A program made the translations under genes and the position numbers. Shown here in pieces: positions 56,345 to 63,848 of a stretch of DNA of 64,000 nt. The stretch is from Mycobacterium sp. KBS0706. Its GTDB lineage: Bacteria; Pseudomonadota; Alphaproteobacteria; DSM-16000; Inquilinaceae. How positions within the stretch are numbered: the stretch's first letter is position 1; each line of letters starts with the position of its first letter. The notes below the pieces were generated by a model. That model was not told where the DNA came from and did no database searches. It saw only the letters and a list, made by a program, of their open reading frames with translations. The stretch covers positions 1 to 64,000 of the forward strand of contig NZ_VCCH02000043.1 in the NCBI RefSeq assembly GCF_005938675.2, given 5' to 3'.

Positions 56345-56425
56345 GCGAAATCCTGACGCTTGGTACCCGAGACGAGCTTCCGCTTCGGGCGGGAAGCGGT
56401 GGAGGCCCGGCATCGCCGAGCCTCC
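56345..56425 (-). repeat. Structured repeat, copy A (inverted relative to 60590-60676)
   Basis: On the minus strand this reads GGCGATGCCGGGCCT..., a GCTTCCCGCC/GGCGGGAAGC-type stem region, then CTCGGGTACCAAG and CGTCAGGATTTC. The copy at 60590-60676 on the plus strand has the same order: GGCGAGAATGCCGCGCCT..., a CCTTCT/AGAAGG stem, CTCGGGTACCGAG and TGTCAGGATTTC. The last 26 bp match at 23 positions. It begins right after the ThDP stop codon. Confidence 0.6.
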
Positions 56426-56844
56426 TGACCGCAAAGGGTGAATATCGGACCTTCGGACCACGACCGATGGACGTCCGCAAAGCGGCGGTAATGAGACTTG
56501 TTGGTGGATGCTCTCCGACCCGAAGCGTCCGGCCGGCCACTAGGGTCGAAAATTCGGCAAACCATCGCTGGCTGGGGACGTTCGCAACCAATCCCGGCTT
56601 CGTTCCTCACTTGGGGGCGGTCGCGCTCAACGTTCGGTAGCTTGTCGCTGCCATCTTGGACCGGCTGCGTCGGCACATAGGCCCGCACGATGAGGGCGAA
56701 TTGAGCGTCTGGCGCAGGCAGCCAGTTGGCACGAGCGATTGACCTACACCGCGATAGAGAAGCGGTCATTCGATGCGTGCGATTGGATGGCCGCCTTAAC
56801 TGATTAGCGAACCTTGATGCAGCAGAATAACCTGGACATAGCAG

Positions 56845-56867
56845 TTCGAATCCCTCGCGACCCGCCA
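56845..56867 (+). other. tRNA 3'-end fragment, possible attachment-site remnant
   Basis: TTCGAAT followed by CCCTC, GCGACCC, G and CCA reads as the T-loop, 3' T-stem, 3' acceptor strand, discriminator and CCA of a tRNA. The 5' T-stem that should pair (GAGGG) is absent: the preceding bases are AGCAG, and no GGGTCGC acceptor start lies within the preceding 100 bp. Integrases often use tRNA 3' ends and leave such fragments at the far border of an island. It may also be chance. Confidence 0.4.
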
Positions 56868-56926
56868 TCCTGCTTCGCGCTCTGCGCCACGCAGGACTGG
56901 CCCTACGCCTGGATCGAAGCAGGATG
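56866..56926. repeat. Inverted repeat, 12-bp perfect arms
   Basis: CATCCTGCTTCG (56866-56877) and CGAAGCAGGATG (56915-56926) with a 37-base loop, directly abutting the tRNA fragment. It could be an integrase arm-type site, a terminator-like structure or part of a decayed element. Confidence 0.6.
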
Positions 56927-57078
56927 CCCTCCGACGCCTCAGCGTAGCAGGGCCGGCTCCATGGCGCCGATGCCGGCGAGGTCTAACCAGGATGCTGGAT
57001 GTGAGCGCTCGTTGACTTTGCTGTCGCCCTGCGCAGAGCGACATTCTCCTGACCAGACGCGACGACTTCGATTCTCAA

Positions 57079-57333
57079 CTACCGCTGCTTTACCTGCGCG
57101 TGGGCATTCGCCTGCGGGGTGTCGGTCGCAGGGGTCTGGGTGTTTTCACCGACCTTGGGATCGCCCTGGCCGGGCGCCAAGTCGCCGCTATGGCCCGCTG
57201 GATTGGTGGCGAAGGCGTGGCTGTCTGTCGTCAGGCCATGCTGTTGCGCCGTGACAAGATGATCGGCGGCCTTGGCGGTCCCGCCGAAGGCGAGCACGGA
57301 CGCGGCAAGAATGAGCATCATGCGGCTGGTCAT
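57079..57333 (-). CDS. Small secreted hypothetical protein
   Basis: An 84-residue protein with a Sec signal peptide (MTSRMMLILAASVLAFGG, cleaved near AKAAD) and a short polar mature part rich in H, T, Q, G and A (LVTAQQHGLTTDSHAF, GENTQTPATD). No domain recognised. GAGAGGA lies upstream of the ATG at 57333. It is divergent from the COG4315-type protein and ECF sigma genes, so it may belong to the same envelope-stress group. Confidence 0.65.
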   Translation of the reverse strand: MTSRMMLILAASVLAFGGTAKAADHLVTAQQHGLTTDSHAFATNPAGHSGDLAPGQGDPKVGENTQTPATDTPQANAHAQVKQR

Positions 57334-57717
57334 GACTCATGTCCTCTCGTTGTCCAACACCCGTATTCCAGAGTACAGCGGCACCTCCGTGCGCCGGCGG
57401 CTGCCCGGCGCCACGATAGGTTTCATGGTGTTCTCCAAAAAGCACTTGATTTTTGGAGGGTCGCTCGGGCCTTGGTAGGCTCCGGCGAATTCGATATCAC
57501 ACCACGGGCGCTGCTTGGGACCACGTTCTTTGCGAGCCGTGAATCTATGATGTCGAGCGACACTGGCGTGACTTGCCCAAGCATTCACTCGAAGCCTCTC
57601 CATATTCGCGCCACGGCACGATGTTTTCAAGCCGCATTAAAAAAATGTAATGATGAAATAAATTGGCCCCGCCGGTGTCTCCTTGGTCACCGGACGCAGA
57701 CGTTGGACGCCCAACTG
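57334..57717. other. Gene-free divergent stretch with an inverted repeat
   Basis: 384 bp between the small secreted protein and the COG4315-type gene. It contains a perfect inverted repeat, CTCCAAAAA (57433-57441), loop GCACTTGA, TTTTTGGAG (57450-57458), and an AT-rich section at 57637-57662 that may hold the promoter of the gene at 57718. No gene is supportable. Confidence 0.55.
57433..57458. repeat. Perfect 9-bp inverted repeat in a divergent promoter region
   Basis: CTCCAAAAA, 8-base spacer, TTTTTGGAG. It lies 100 bp upstream of the small secreted gene (minus strand) and 260 bp upstream of the COG4315-type gene. It could be an operator for a dimeric regulator or a weak terminator. Confidence 0.5.
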
Positions 57718-58104
57718 ATGAAAGCCGCCAACCTGGCCGGACTGCTGCTCGGCGCCATCACGGGCGCTTGCGGTTCGGTCGCACCCACGGTGGAGCCGCC
57801 CAAGATGGCCGCGATCGAGAGGGCCCCCGGCTTTGTCGACGCTCGGGGCATGACCTTGTACGTATACGACCGCGATGCCCCAAACCAGTCGAACTGCGAC
57901 GGCCTGTGCGCTGTCTTCTGGCCGCCACTGACCGCCAGCGCCAGCAGCCGGCCACCGGCTGGCTGGAGCTTGGCGGCACGGAACGACGGCTCGAAGCAAT
58001 GGGCCTACCAGGGTCGGCCGCTATACACTTGGACCGGGGACCGCAAGCCCGGTGAGGGGACGGGCGACGGGGTCGATGGTGTCTGGCAGATCGCCCGTCC
58101 CTAG
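57718..58104 (+). CDS. COG4315-type secreted/lipoprotein-like protein
   Basis: A 128-residue protein with an N-terminal signal (MKAANLAGLLLGAITGAC) whose cysteine may be a lipidation site, although the -3 residue is Thr rather than the usual Leu. The body has the family pattern GMTLYVYDRDAPNQSNCDG, CAVFWPPLTA and DGSKQWAYQGRPLYTW, ending GDGVDGVWQIARP. The function of the family is unknown; members often lie next to ECF sigma/anti-sigma pairs, as here (68 nt upstream of the sigma gene). The start is the ATG at 57718; no strong ribosome binding site is visible. Confidence 0.75.
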   Translation: MKAANLAGLLLGAITGACGSVAPTVEPPKMAAIERAPGFVDARGMTLYVYDRDAPNQSNCDGLCAVFWPPLTASASSRPPAGWSLAARNDGSKQWAYQGRPLYTWTGDRKPGEGTGDGVDGVWQIARP

Positions 58105-58172
58105 GACTTTCGCCGCGCCGGCGGCGAACGACGGCCGGAGGCCGTCGCTGCCCGCCCCAGGATGCCCGGCCG

Positions 58173-58682
58173 ATGGATGAAATCGCGGTCCTGATCGAGC
58201 CTCATATACCGGCCCTTCGCCGGTATGCCTGGGCGCTGCTGCGGGATGATGATGCCGCGGATGATCTCGTGCAGGATTGTCTGGAGCGGGCGCTCGACCG
58301 CTGGCACCTGCAGCGCCGCGACGGCGATCTCAGGGCGTGGCTCTTCGCAATCCAACGGAATCTCTTCCTTAATGGCCTCCGCCAGCAGGCGCGCCGTGGC
58401 CGCCACATCAGCATGGCAGTGCTCGCGGATCAGCCTTCCCGCGAGCAGAGCCAGGACAGTCGGCTGGCGATGCGCGACATCCTTGCGGCGCTCGACAGCT
58501 TGCCGGAGGAGCAGCGTTCGGCCCTGTTGCTGATCGGGGTCGAGGATCTCTCCTACGAGGCCGCGGCCAGGATATTGGGCGTCCCGGTCGGCACGATCAT
58601 GTCCCGGCTCAGCCGTGGGAGGGAGAAGCTGCGGCGCTTGCTTGGGAGTGAGCCTCGTGCGGCTTTGAGGAGCGTAAAATGA
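58173..58682 (+). CDS. ECF-type RNA polymerase sigma factor
   Basis: A 169-residue group-4 sigma factor. Region 2 reads RYAWALLRDDDAADDLVQDC with RAWLFAIQRNLFLN; region 4 reads LPEEQRSALLLIGVEDLSYE, then AARILGVPVGTIMSRLSRGR. There is no extra C-terminal domain. The next gene, a membrane anti-sigma factor, overlaps by 4 nt (ATGA), the normal arrangement for a sequestered sigma. Likely targets include its own operon and the neighbouring secreted proteins. Confidence 0.92.
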   Translation: MDEIAVLIEPHIPALRRYAWALLRDDDAADDLVQDCLERALDRWHLQRRDGDLRAWLFAIQRNLFLNGLRQQARRGRHISMAVLADQPSREQSQDSRLAMRDILAALDSLPEEQRSALLLIGVEDLSYEAAARILGVPVGTIMSRLSRGREKLRRLLGSEPRAALRSVK

Positions 58683-59470
58683 CGAGCGACGGCGCCACCA
58701 TTGGCGAGGATGATCTGCAGGCCTATGTCGACGGTCGTCTCACTGCCGATCGCCACGCTGCGGTGGAACAATTCTTGTCGCGTCAGCCCGACATGGAGGC
58801 GAAGGTCGCCGCCTACCGCGAGCAACGCGACATCTTGCGCGCACGTCTGGCCTTCAAGGCCGAAGAGGCGATCCCCACTCGGCTCCGGATCACAACCATC
58901 ACAGCGCAGCGGATGCGGTTGAAGCGACGCCGCCTTTCGTCCGCTGCTGCCGTCGTCGCATGGATCGCATTGGGCGGCATCGCGGGCTGGATCGGCCACC
59001 GCGTCGTCACGACCGACGGAGAAGCCGCTACCTCGACGGATTGGGCGGCGGCGGTCGAGGATGCGGTCGCTGCGCATCGTCTCTTCGCCAGCGAGACGGC
59101 GCATGCTGTCGAAGTGCCGGCCGAGAACGATAGGCAGCTTTTGCAATGGCTTTCGGCGCGGCTGGGCCGTCCCCTGATTGCGCCGGATCTCACGACCTTC
59201 GACTTCCGGCTTCTGGGGGGACGTCTGCTGCCTGCGCCGCAAGGCGCCGCCGCTCAACTGATGTACGAGGACGTGAGTGGGCGGCGCCTCACGCTGTATT
59301 TCCAGGCCGATACGGATATTCGCAGCGACCCGCAGATTGTGCAGCGTGGAGACATCGCGGCGCTTTATTGGGCCGATGACGGACTCAACTGTGTCGTGTC
59401 CGGAGAACTTGGGCCGGATCGCATCGCAGCCATCGGTCGGTCGATCTATCAGCAATTCGAACGGTTATGA
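58679..59470 (+). CDS. Membrane-anchored anti-sigma factor
   Basis: A 263-residue protein. The N-terminal cytoplasmic part resembles an anti-sigma domain (DDLQAYVDGRLTADRHAAVE, residues about 11-30) without a clear zinc motif. A membrane helix follows (AAVVAWIALGGIAGWIG, about residue 90-106), then a periplasmic domain (VEVPAENDRQLLQWLSARLG, FRLLGGRLLP, YWADDGLNCVVSGEL). This matches RskA/YlaD-like transmembrane anti-sigmas that release the sigma in response to envelope signals. Confidence 0.85.
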   Translation: MTSDGATIGEDDLQAYVDGRLTADRHAAVEQFLSRQPDMEAKVAAYREQRDILRARLAFKAEEAIPTRLRITTITAQRMRLKRRRLSSAAAVVAWIALGGIAGWIGHRVVTTDGEAATSTDWAAAVEDAVAAHRLFASETAHAVEVPAENDRQLLQWLSARLGRPLIAPDLTTFDFRLLGGRLLPAPQGAAAQLMYEDVSGRRLTLYFQADTDIRSDPQIVQRGDIAALYWADDGLNCVVSGELGPDRIAAIGRSIYQQFERL

Positions 59471-59575
59471 GACCAGACGCCAGGCGGTGCGCCGCCTGGC
59501 AAGGCACACGCGACCAACAGCGGACGCAGTCACGGCGCTGCATGTCCGCTTCGACCCGAAACAGCCATTTGGGTG

Positions 59576-60159
59576 ATGGAAGACTCGGTCCCGAAGGACA
59601 AGGTCGACGGAGCAAAGGCTTGGACGCTTCGCAGCGGCATTCCTCTTGGCTTCCGCAGCCTGCCTGCCTGTGCCGGCTGGCGACGACGTCCCTCTGGTGA
59701 AGGCGGTTCTCACCGACATGTCGGTCTCGATCGGCATGGAGCCTGCGGGACACGGGATGATGGGGGCTGGCACGATGGGCCAGGATCCCGTCGGCGGAGG
59801 GCAGATGGGGCTGGGCATGATGCGGCCCGGCAATATGACGGGAGTGTTGGCGGTCCGCATCGATCGCCCCGGTGTGAAGGCCGGTTCCGTGCGCTTCGAC
59901 GTCACGAACCGGTCCCGAGCGATGCCGCATGAGGTGCTGATCGTGGCGGTCGACGATCCTTGGTCCGCTGCCCTACGACTACTCGCAGGCGAAGGTTGCG
60001 GATGAGCAGGTCAAGGTCCTGGGTGACACCGACGATCTCCAGCCCGGCGCATCCGGCACCATCGATGTCACACTCGCGCCCGGGTCATATCTGCTGATCT
60101 GCAATGAGCCCGGGCACTATGCTGCGGGGATGGTGACCCCATTCACGGTCACACCATGA
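59576..60159 (+). pseudogene. Frameshifted cupredoxin-like secreted protein
   Basis: The plus strand encodes a signal-peptide-like stretch (RFAAAFLLASAACLPVPAG) and then a Met/Gly-rich segment (MEPAGHGMMGAGTMGQ). A cupredoxin core with PHEVLIVAVDD follows; around 59965-59980 the frame changes, and LPYDYSQAKVADEQ continues in the next frame to LICNEPGHYAAGMVTPFTV and the stop at 60159. The type-1 copper ligands His (PHE), Cys, His and Met (CNEPGHYAAGM) are all present but split between two frames. No clear start codon lies in frame with the signal sequence; the ATG at 59576 is in another frame. Either a decayed copper protein or a sequencing error. Confidence 0.7.
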
Positions 60160-60276
60160 GTGCGCAGGAGCCGACAGCGCAGCCTCATATCCGCTGATCG
60201 GCTTCTTTCTCGGCACTTTTCGACCTTTGCGCAAGTTCGATGCAGTTGGCCGAACAATGGGCCGCCAGGGCATTGA

Positions 60277-60516
60277 TCAGCCCTCGCCGGCGAGAGCTTC
60301 GATGACCCGGCATCCGGCGACACGGCCATTGCAGCACGCCTCGATCATCGGGGCCAGTTCGTTCCGGAGAACGAGGAGCCGTGCGATCCGGCCCACGCCG
60401 GAGACCGCGCTGATCTCCTCTCCGCCGCGACACCACTCCCCAGGGACATGACCGCTCGCTAGGGCGGCGCGAAGGGCCCGGTCCGGAGGAGACTGGAAGT
60501 CCCCTGGATGTCAGCA
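60277..60516 (-). pseudogene. Startless minus-strand coding remnant
   Basis: A minus-strand frame open from about 60516 to a TGA at 60277-60279 reads SGHVPGEWCRGGEEISAV, then GVGRIARLLVLRNELAPM and EACCNGRVAGCRVIEALAG. The composition looks coding, but there is no ATG or GTG in a plausible place, and a stop lies just upstream. Probably the 3' end of a lost gene; family not recognised. Confidence 0.3.
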
Positions 60517-60589
60517 ATGGGGGACAGAACAGACGCTCAACTGCTCTCCTGGAAGCGTCCGCAACGAGCCGGATGCGGACCATGGGAGG

Positions 60590-60676
60590 GGCGCGGCGAG
60601 AATGCCGCGCCTTCTGTCCCTCCGGGTAGAAGGTCGAAGCATCTCTCGGGTACCGAGTGTCAGGATTTCAACACCA
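60590..60676 (+). repeat. Structured repeat, copy B
   Basis: The partner of 56345-56425 in opposite orientation. It contains the stem CCTTCT...AGAAGG (about 60610-60633), the perfect hairpin CTCGG-GTA-CCGAG and the end TGTCAGGATTTC. It lies immediately before the AGGGAGG ribosome binding site of the hydrolase at 60688, so it will be part of that gene's leader. Confidence 0.6.
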
Positions 60677-60687
60677 GGGAGGTCGCG

Positions 60688-61548
60688 ATGTTCGACGGCT
60701 TCATCCTCGAGACGGTCGACTTGCCCGAGGCCACGCTGCGGGTGCGCCATGGCGGGTCCGGGCCGCCGGTGCTGCTGCTGCACGGCCATCCCCGCACCCA
60801 CGCGACCTGGCACCGGGTGGCGCCGCTGCTGGCCGCGGACCACACCGTGGTCTGCCCGGACCTGCGCGGCTTCGGCCGGTCCTCCAAGCCGGCCGACACG
60901 CCGGACCACGCCGGGTCCTCCAAGCGGGCCAAGGCGCGGGACTGCGTCGCGCTGATGCAGCGGCTGGGCTTCGACCGCTTCGCCATCGTCGGCCATGACC
61001 GCGGCGCCTACACCGCCTTCCGCGCCGCCCTGGACCATCCGGACCGGATCAGCCGCCTCGCCGTGCTCGACGCGGTGCCGATCCTGGAGGCGCTGGAGCG
61101 CCGCGACGCCCGCTTCGCCCGGGCCTGGTGGCACTGGTTCTTCTTCGGCCAGCCCGCCAAGCCGGAGCGCGCCATCCTGGCCGATCCGGACGCCTGGTAC
61201 AGCGCCACCGCCGACCAGATGGGCGCCGAGGCCTATGCCGATTACCGCGAGGCGATCCGCGATCCGGAGACCGTGCACGGCATGATCGAGGACTATCGCG
61301 CCGGGCTCGGCATCGACCGCGAGCACGATGCCGAGGACCGCCGCGCCGGGCGGCGGGTCGAATGCCCGGCGCTGGTGCTGTGGGCGCTGCGCGACGATCT
61401 CGAGGAGTTCTATGGCGACGTGCTGTCGGTGTGGCGGCCCTGGGCCCGCGATCTGCGCGGCCATGGCCTCGACTGCGGCCACCACATGGCGGAGGAAGCG
61501 CCGGAATTGCTGGCCGACGAGCTGCGCCGGTTCCTGCGTCCGCGCTGA
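60688..61548 (+). CDS. Alpha/beta hydrolase, haloacetate dehalogenase-like
   Basis: A 286-residue hydrolase: oxyanion motif LLLHGHPRTHATWH, CPDLRGFGRSSKP, the nucleophile elbow IVGHDRGAYTAFR (Asp nucleophile as in dehalogenases and epoxide hydrolases rather than Ser), and the late histidine in DCGHHMAEEAP. The GHDRGA motif and the WWHWFFFGQP cap match fluoroacetate dehalogenase-like enzymes, but true defluorinating activity cannot be claimed. AGGGAGG precedes the ATG at 60688. Its leader contains repeat copy B. Confidence 0.85.
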   Translation: MFDGFILETVDLPEATLRVRHGGSGPPVLLLHGHPRTHATWHRVAPLLAADHTVVCPDLRGFGRSSKPADTPDHAGSSKRAKARDCVALMQRLGFDRFAIVGHDRGAYTAFRAALDHPDRISRLAVLDAVPILEALERRDARFARAWWHWFFFGQPAKPERAILADPDAWYSATADQMGAEAYADYREAIRDPETVHGMIEDYRAGLGIDREHDAEDRRAGRRVECPALVLWALRDDLEEFYGDVLSVWRPWARDLRGHGLDCGHHMAEEAPELLADELRRFLRPR

Positions 61549-61554
61549 CCGCGG

Positions 61555-62634
61555 CTATTTCTGGCGCGGCTCCTGCAGCGCGGAGCCCGCCGCGACCTGC
61601 CGCCCGGCACGCTGGGCCAGGACCGCTTCCAGCAGGGTGCGGGCGGCGTTGCGCACCTCCTCCTGGATCGCCGTGTCGGCGTCGAGCGCGGCATGGCTGG
61701 TGGCGTAGGGCTCCCAGTAGCCGATGTAGCGGTCGACCTCCGCCAGCGGCCCGGCGGGGATGAGATGCATCGAGGTCAGCCAGTCCGCCAGGCTGCGGCG
61801 CACACCCTCCGCGCCTTCGACATCGCCATGCACGACGACCGAGAAGTGGCGGCCCGCCAGGTGCCGGGGATAGTCCCAACCGGCCATCTCGATCTCCTTG
61901 GCCCGCCGGGCGTCCTTGCCGTGGGTCGAGGTCGGGTCCGGGTTGCCGCCGTCGGCGCAGACCAGCCGGTCCATCATCAGCTTCACCGGCGAGGTGACCT
62001 GGTACCAGTTCACCGGCGTCACGATCATCACGCCATGCGCAGCGACCCACAGCGGATAGATCTCGTTCATCCAGTCATCGACCTGGCCGAGCGAATGGTT
62101 CGGGTAGCAGGAGCAGGGCCAATGGCAGAGGGCGGGGGAGGTCGAGAAGCACGCTTTGCAGGGATGGATCTGCCGCCCGTACTCCGAGGCCAGCCGGCTG
62201 AGGTCGAGCACATCCGCCTCGACGCCGTCCGCCGCGGCGAAGACCTCGCGCGCCAGCTCGATCAGCCGGAAGCTCTTGGACATTTCGCCCGGGCAGCTGT
62301 GCTCGCTGCGCGGGGAGCCGCAGACCAGCAGGATCCGGGCGGGCAGGGCCGGGTCGGCATGGCGGTGCCCGGCCGCGCGGATGGCCTCGCTGGCGGCGAT
62401 CCAGTCGACCGACAGGTTATAATCCGGATCGGCGAAGCTGGAGCCGGCCTTCCGGGTATGCGGGCTCTTGCGGGAATGGCTGTAGGCGTCCCAGGCCGCA
62501 GCCGCGATCCGGTCGAGCTCCGCCTGCAGCGGATCATAGGCAGGGTCCTGGAACCGGCCCAGGAACCGCCGCCGGAATTCCTCCTCGCTCAATCGCGGGC
62601 TCGGCATGCCCTTGCGTGGGTCTAGATCGGACAA
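61555..62634 (-). CDS. NADPH-dependent FMN reductase/flavodoxin-fold protein
   Basis: A 359-residue protein whose central part is a flavodoxin-like fold: ILLVCGSPRSEHSCPGEMSK (phosphate loop), HGVMIVTPVNWYQVTSPVKL and MDRLVCADGG (FMN-side loops). An unusual cysteine-rich insert CKACFSTSPALCHWPCSCYP lies between them and could bind a metal or cluster. The N-terminal 95 residues are an extra helical region. The start is either TTG 62634 (GGAG upstream) or ATG 62607. It is convergent with the hydrolase at 60688. Confidence 0.8.
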   Translation of the reverse strand: MSDLDPRKGMPSPRLSEEEFRRRFLGRFQDPAYDPLQAELDRIAAAAWDAYSHSRKSPHTRKAGSSFADPDYNLSVDWIAASEAIRAAGHRHADPALPARILLVCGSPRSEHSCPGEMSKSFRLIELAREVFAAADGVEADVLDLSRLASEYGRQIHPCKACFSTSPALCHWPCSCYPNHSLGQVDDWMNEIYPLWVAAHGVMIVTPVNWYQVTSPVKLMMDRLVCADGGNPDPTSTHGKDARRAKEIEMAGWDYPRHLAGRHFSVVVHGDVEGAEGVRRSLADWLTSMHLIPAGPLAEVDRYIGYWEPYATSHAALDADTAIQEEVRNAARTLLEAVLAQRAGRQVAAGSALQEPRQK

Positions 62635-62702
62635 GGACGGCTCCGGCGCTGCTGCTTCGCTCGCTGGAATGACGGCCCGCCGGCAGATCGGGTTCCCGGC
62701 CT

Positions 62703-63341
62703 CTAGCGCCAGGCGTCGATGATCTGGTCGATCCAGGCCACCTCGATCTGCTGCGAGAAGCGGTTGCGACAGAGATGCAGCAGGGAATCATGGGTGGCGT
62801 CCGAGGTGCTGCAGACCCCGTCCGCCGCCAGCACCACCCGGTAGCCGCGGTCGATCGCGCCGATCACCGTGGCCCAGACGCAGATGTCGGTCTCGCCGCC
62901 GGTGACGATCAGCGTGTCGACGCCGCCCTCCCGCAGGCGCCGGCCGAGATCCGGCGCGGTGAAGGCCGAATAGCCGTGCTTGTCGAAGACCGAGGCAGGG
63001 GGCACGAACTCCGCCAGCATCGGCACCAGCTCGAGCAGCGCCGGCTCGATCGCGCCGCGGGTCATCTCCGCCCATCGGGTGTAGAAACGCCGCCAGGACC
63101 CCGGCATGTCATCCGGCCGTTCGGGCGGCAGGAAGCGGGTGAACACCGTGCGCTCGGGCCGATGCCGGACGAGGTGCCGGATCGACGGCGCTGTGCGGTG
63201 AGCCCAGGGCACATGCCACGGGGTCTCGCGGGCGAACAGCTCCTGCATGTCGATGCAGAGATGGATGGCGGCGTCCCCGATGGGGCCGAACCGCAGCCCG
63301 TCCCCGTCGAGCGTGTCGATGATCCCGTCCTCCGTTACCAC
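62703..63341 (-). CDS. Isochorismatase-like cysteine hydrolase
   Basis: A 212-residue hydrolase with the family triad: Asp in HLCIDMQELF, Lys in VFDKHGYSAF and Cys in GGETDICVWATVIGAIDRGY. Relatives hydrolyse isochorismate, nicotinamide or N-carbamoyl compounds. It starts at GTG 63341, overlapping the upstream small gene by 7 nt, so the two are coupled. The specific substrate is unknown. Confidence 0.88.
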   Translation of the reverse strand: MVTEDGIIDTLDGDGLRFGPIGDAAIHLCIDMQELFARETPWHVPWAHRTAPSIRHLVRHRPERTVFTRFLPPERPDDMPGSWRRFYTRWAEMTRGAIEPALLELVPMLAEFVPPASVFDKHGYSAFTAPDLGRRLREGGVDTLIVTGGETDICVWATVIGAIDRGYRVVLAADGVCSTSDATHDSLLHLCRNRFSQQIEVAWIDQIIDAWR

Positions 63342-63595
63342 GGGCCGGCTTCGAGCACCTGGCCCTCGACATGACCGGCCCGGCGGATGGCGTCGAGCCT
63401 CGCCTCCGCATCCTGCTCGTCATAAGCCCAGACCGTCGCGGTCCAGACCCGCTCCCGGCCCGACGGCGTCGTCAGATGCGGATACTCGACGACGAAGCGG
63501 AACATCGGCCGTCCCCATTGATCGCACGAGACGTGCTCGGCCTCGGGAGGCTGGCGGTCGCGGAGGCGGATGACGGTCATGGCGCTGCGATCCAT
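63335..63595 (-). CDS. Small hypothetical protein
   Basis: An 86-residue soluble protein (EAEHVSCDQWGRPMFRFVVE, RERVWTATVWAYDEQDAEAR, AIRRAGHVEGQVLEAGPW) of no recognised family. Its compact alternating hydrophobic pattern suggests a small alpha/beta fold. Starts are possible at 63595 and 63580. The overlap with the isochorismatase-like gene suggests a joint function. Confidence 0.65.
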   Translation of the reverse strand: MDRSAMTVIRLRDRQPPEAEHVSCDQWGRPMFRFVVEYPHLTTPSGRERVWTATVWAYDEQDAEARLDAIRRAGHVEGQVLEAGPW

Positions 63596-63745
63596 CGGGC
63601 AGTGGGCGACATCATCCTGAATGGCGCGCCGCCGCCCATGGTTCCTCCGAATTGAAGATGCCGGAGAATCGTTTACTTGATTGGTTCTAGGAAAACATTT
63701 GTTAATCGAGAATTAAAGTTAACTTTTGATATGAAATTTGCCAAA

Positions 63746-63770
63746 GGAACGATGCATTCGAGGCGAAGTT
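63746..63770 (+). promoter_or_regulatory. Possible EcfG-type (general stress) promoter
   Basis: GGAAC (63746-63750), 16-17 bp, then AGTT. This matches the alphaproteobacterial general-stress promoter pattern GGAAC-N16-17-cGTT with one mismatch. It lies about 80 bp upstream of the partial ECF sigma gene, in the otherwise gene-free, AT-rich stretch 63596-63848. Confidence 0.35.
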
Positions 63771-63848
63771 ATTTCTTGTGTTCCTTGCAGAATATTGTCG
63801 CCTCGAAGCGTTTCGTTCAGGCGACCGTCAGCCTTGAAGGGAAGACCG

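Larger units (their letters stand above)
56343..57078. other. Gene-poor stretch with a structured repeat and tRNA fragment
   Basis: 736 bp without a supportable gene between the ThDP enzyme and the small secreted protein at 57079. It contains the structured repeat copy at 56345-56425, a tRNA 3'-end fragment (56845-56867) and an inverted repeat (56866-56926). It marks the left border of the 56.3-60.7 kb accessory patch. Confidence 0.6.
60160..60687. other. Gene-poor stretch with a minus-strand remnant and a structured repeat
   Basis: 528 bp between the cupredoxin remnant and the alpha/beta hydrolase. It contains an open but startless minus-strand frame (60277-60516) and the second copy of the structured repeat (60590-60676), which runs up to the ribosome binding site of the next gene. 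Confidence 0.55.

Noticed and set aside
56760-56867. A complete tRNA gene at the tRNA-like sequence.
   Set aside because: No matching acceptor 5' strand, D-arm or anticodon stem lies upstream, and the 5' T-stem does not pair. Only a 3' fragment is supportable.
57433-57458. The CTCCAAAAA/TTTTTGGAG repeat as a rho-independent terminator.
   Set aside because: The A/T run is inside the stem rather than after it, and the genes on both sides point away from it, so an operator role is at least as likely.
60688-61548. Calling the hydrolase a fluoroacetate dehalogenase.
   Set aside because: The Asp nucleophile and GHDRGA motif fit, but halide-pocket residues cannot be verified without a structure or alignment.
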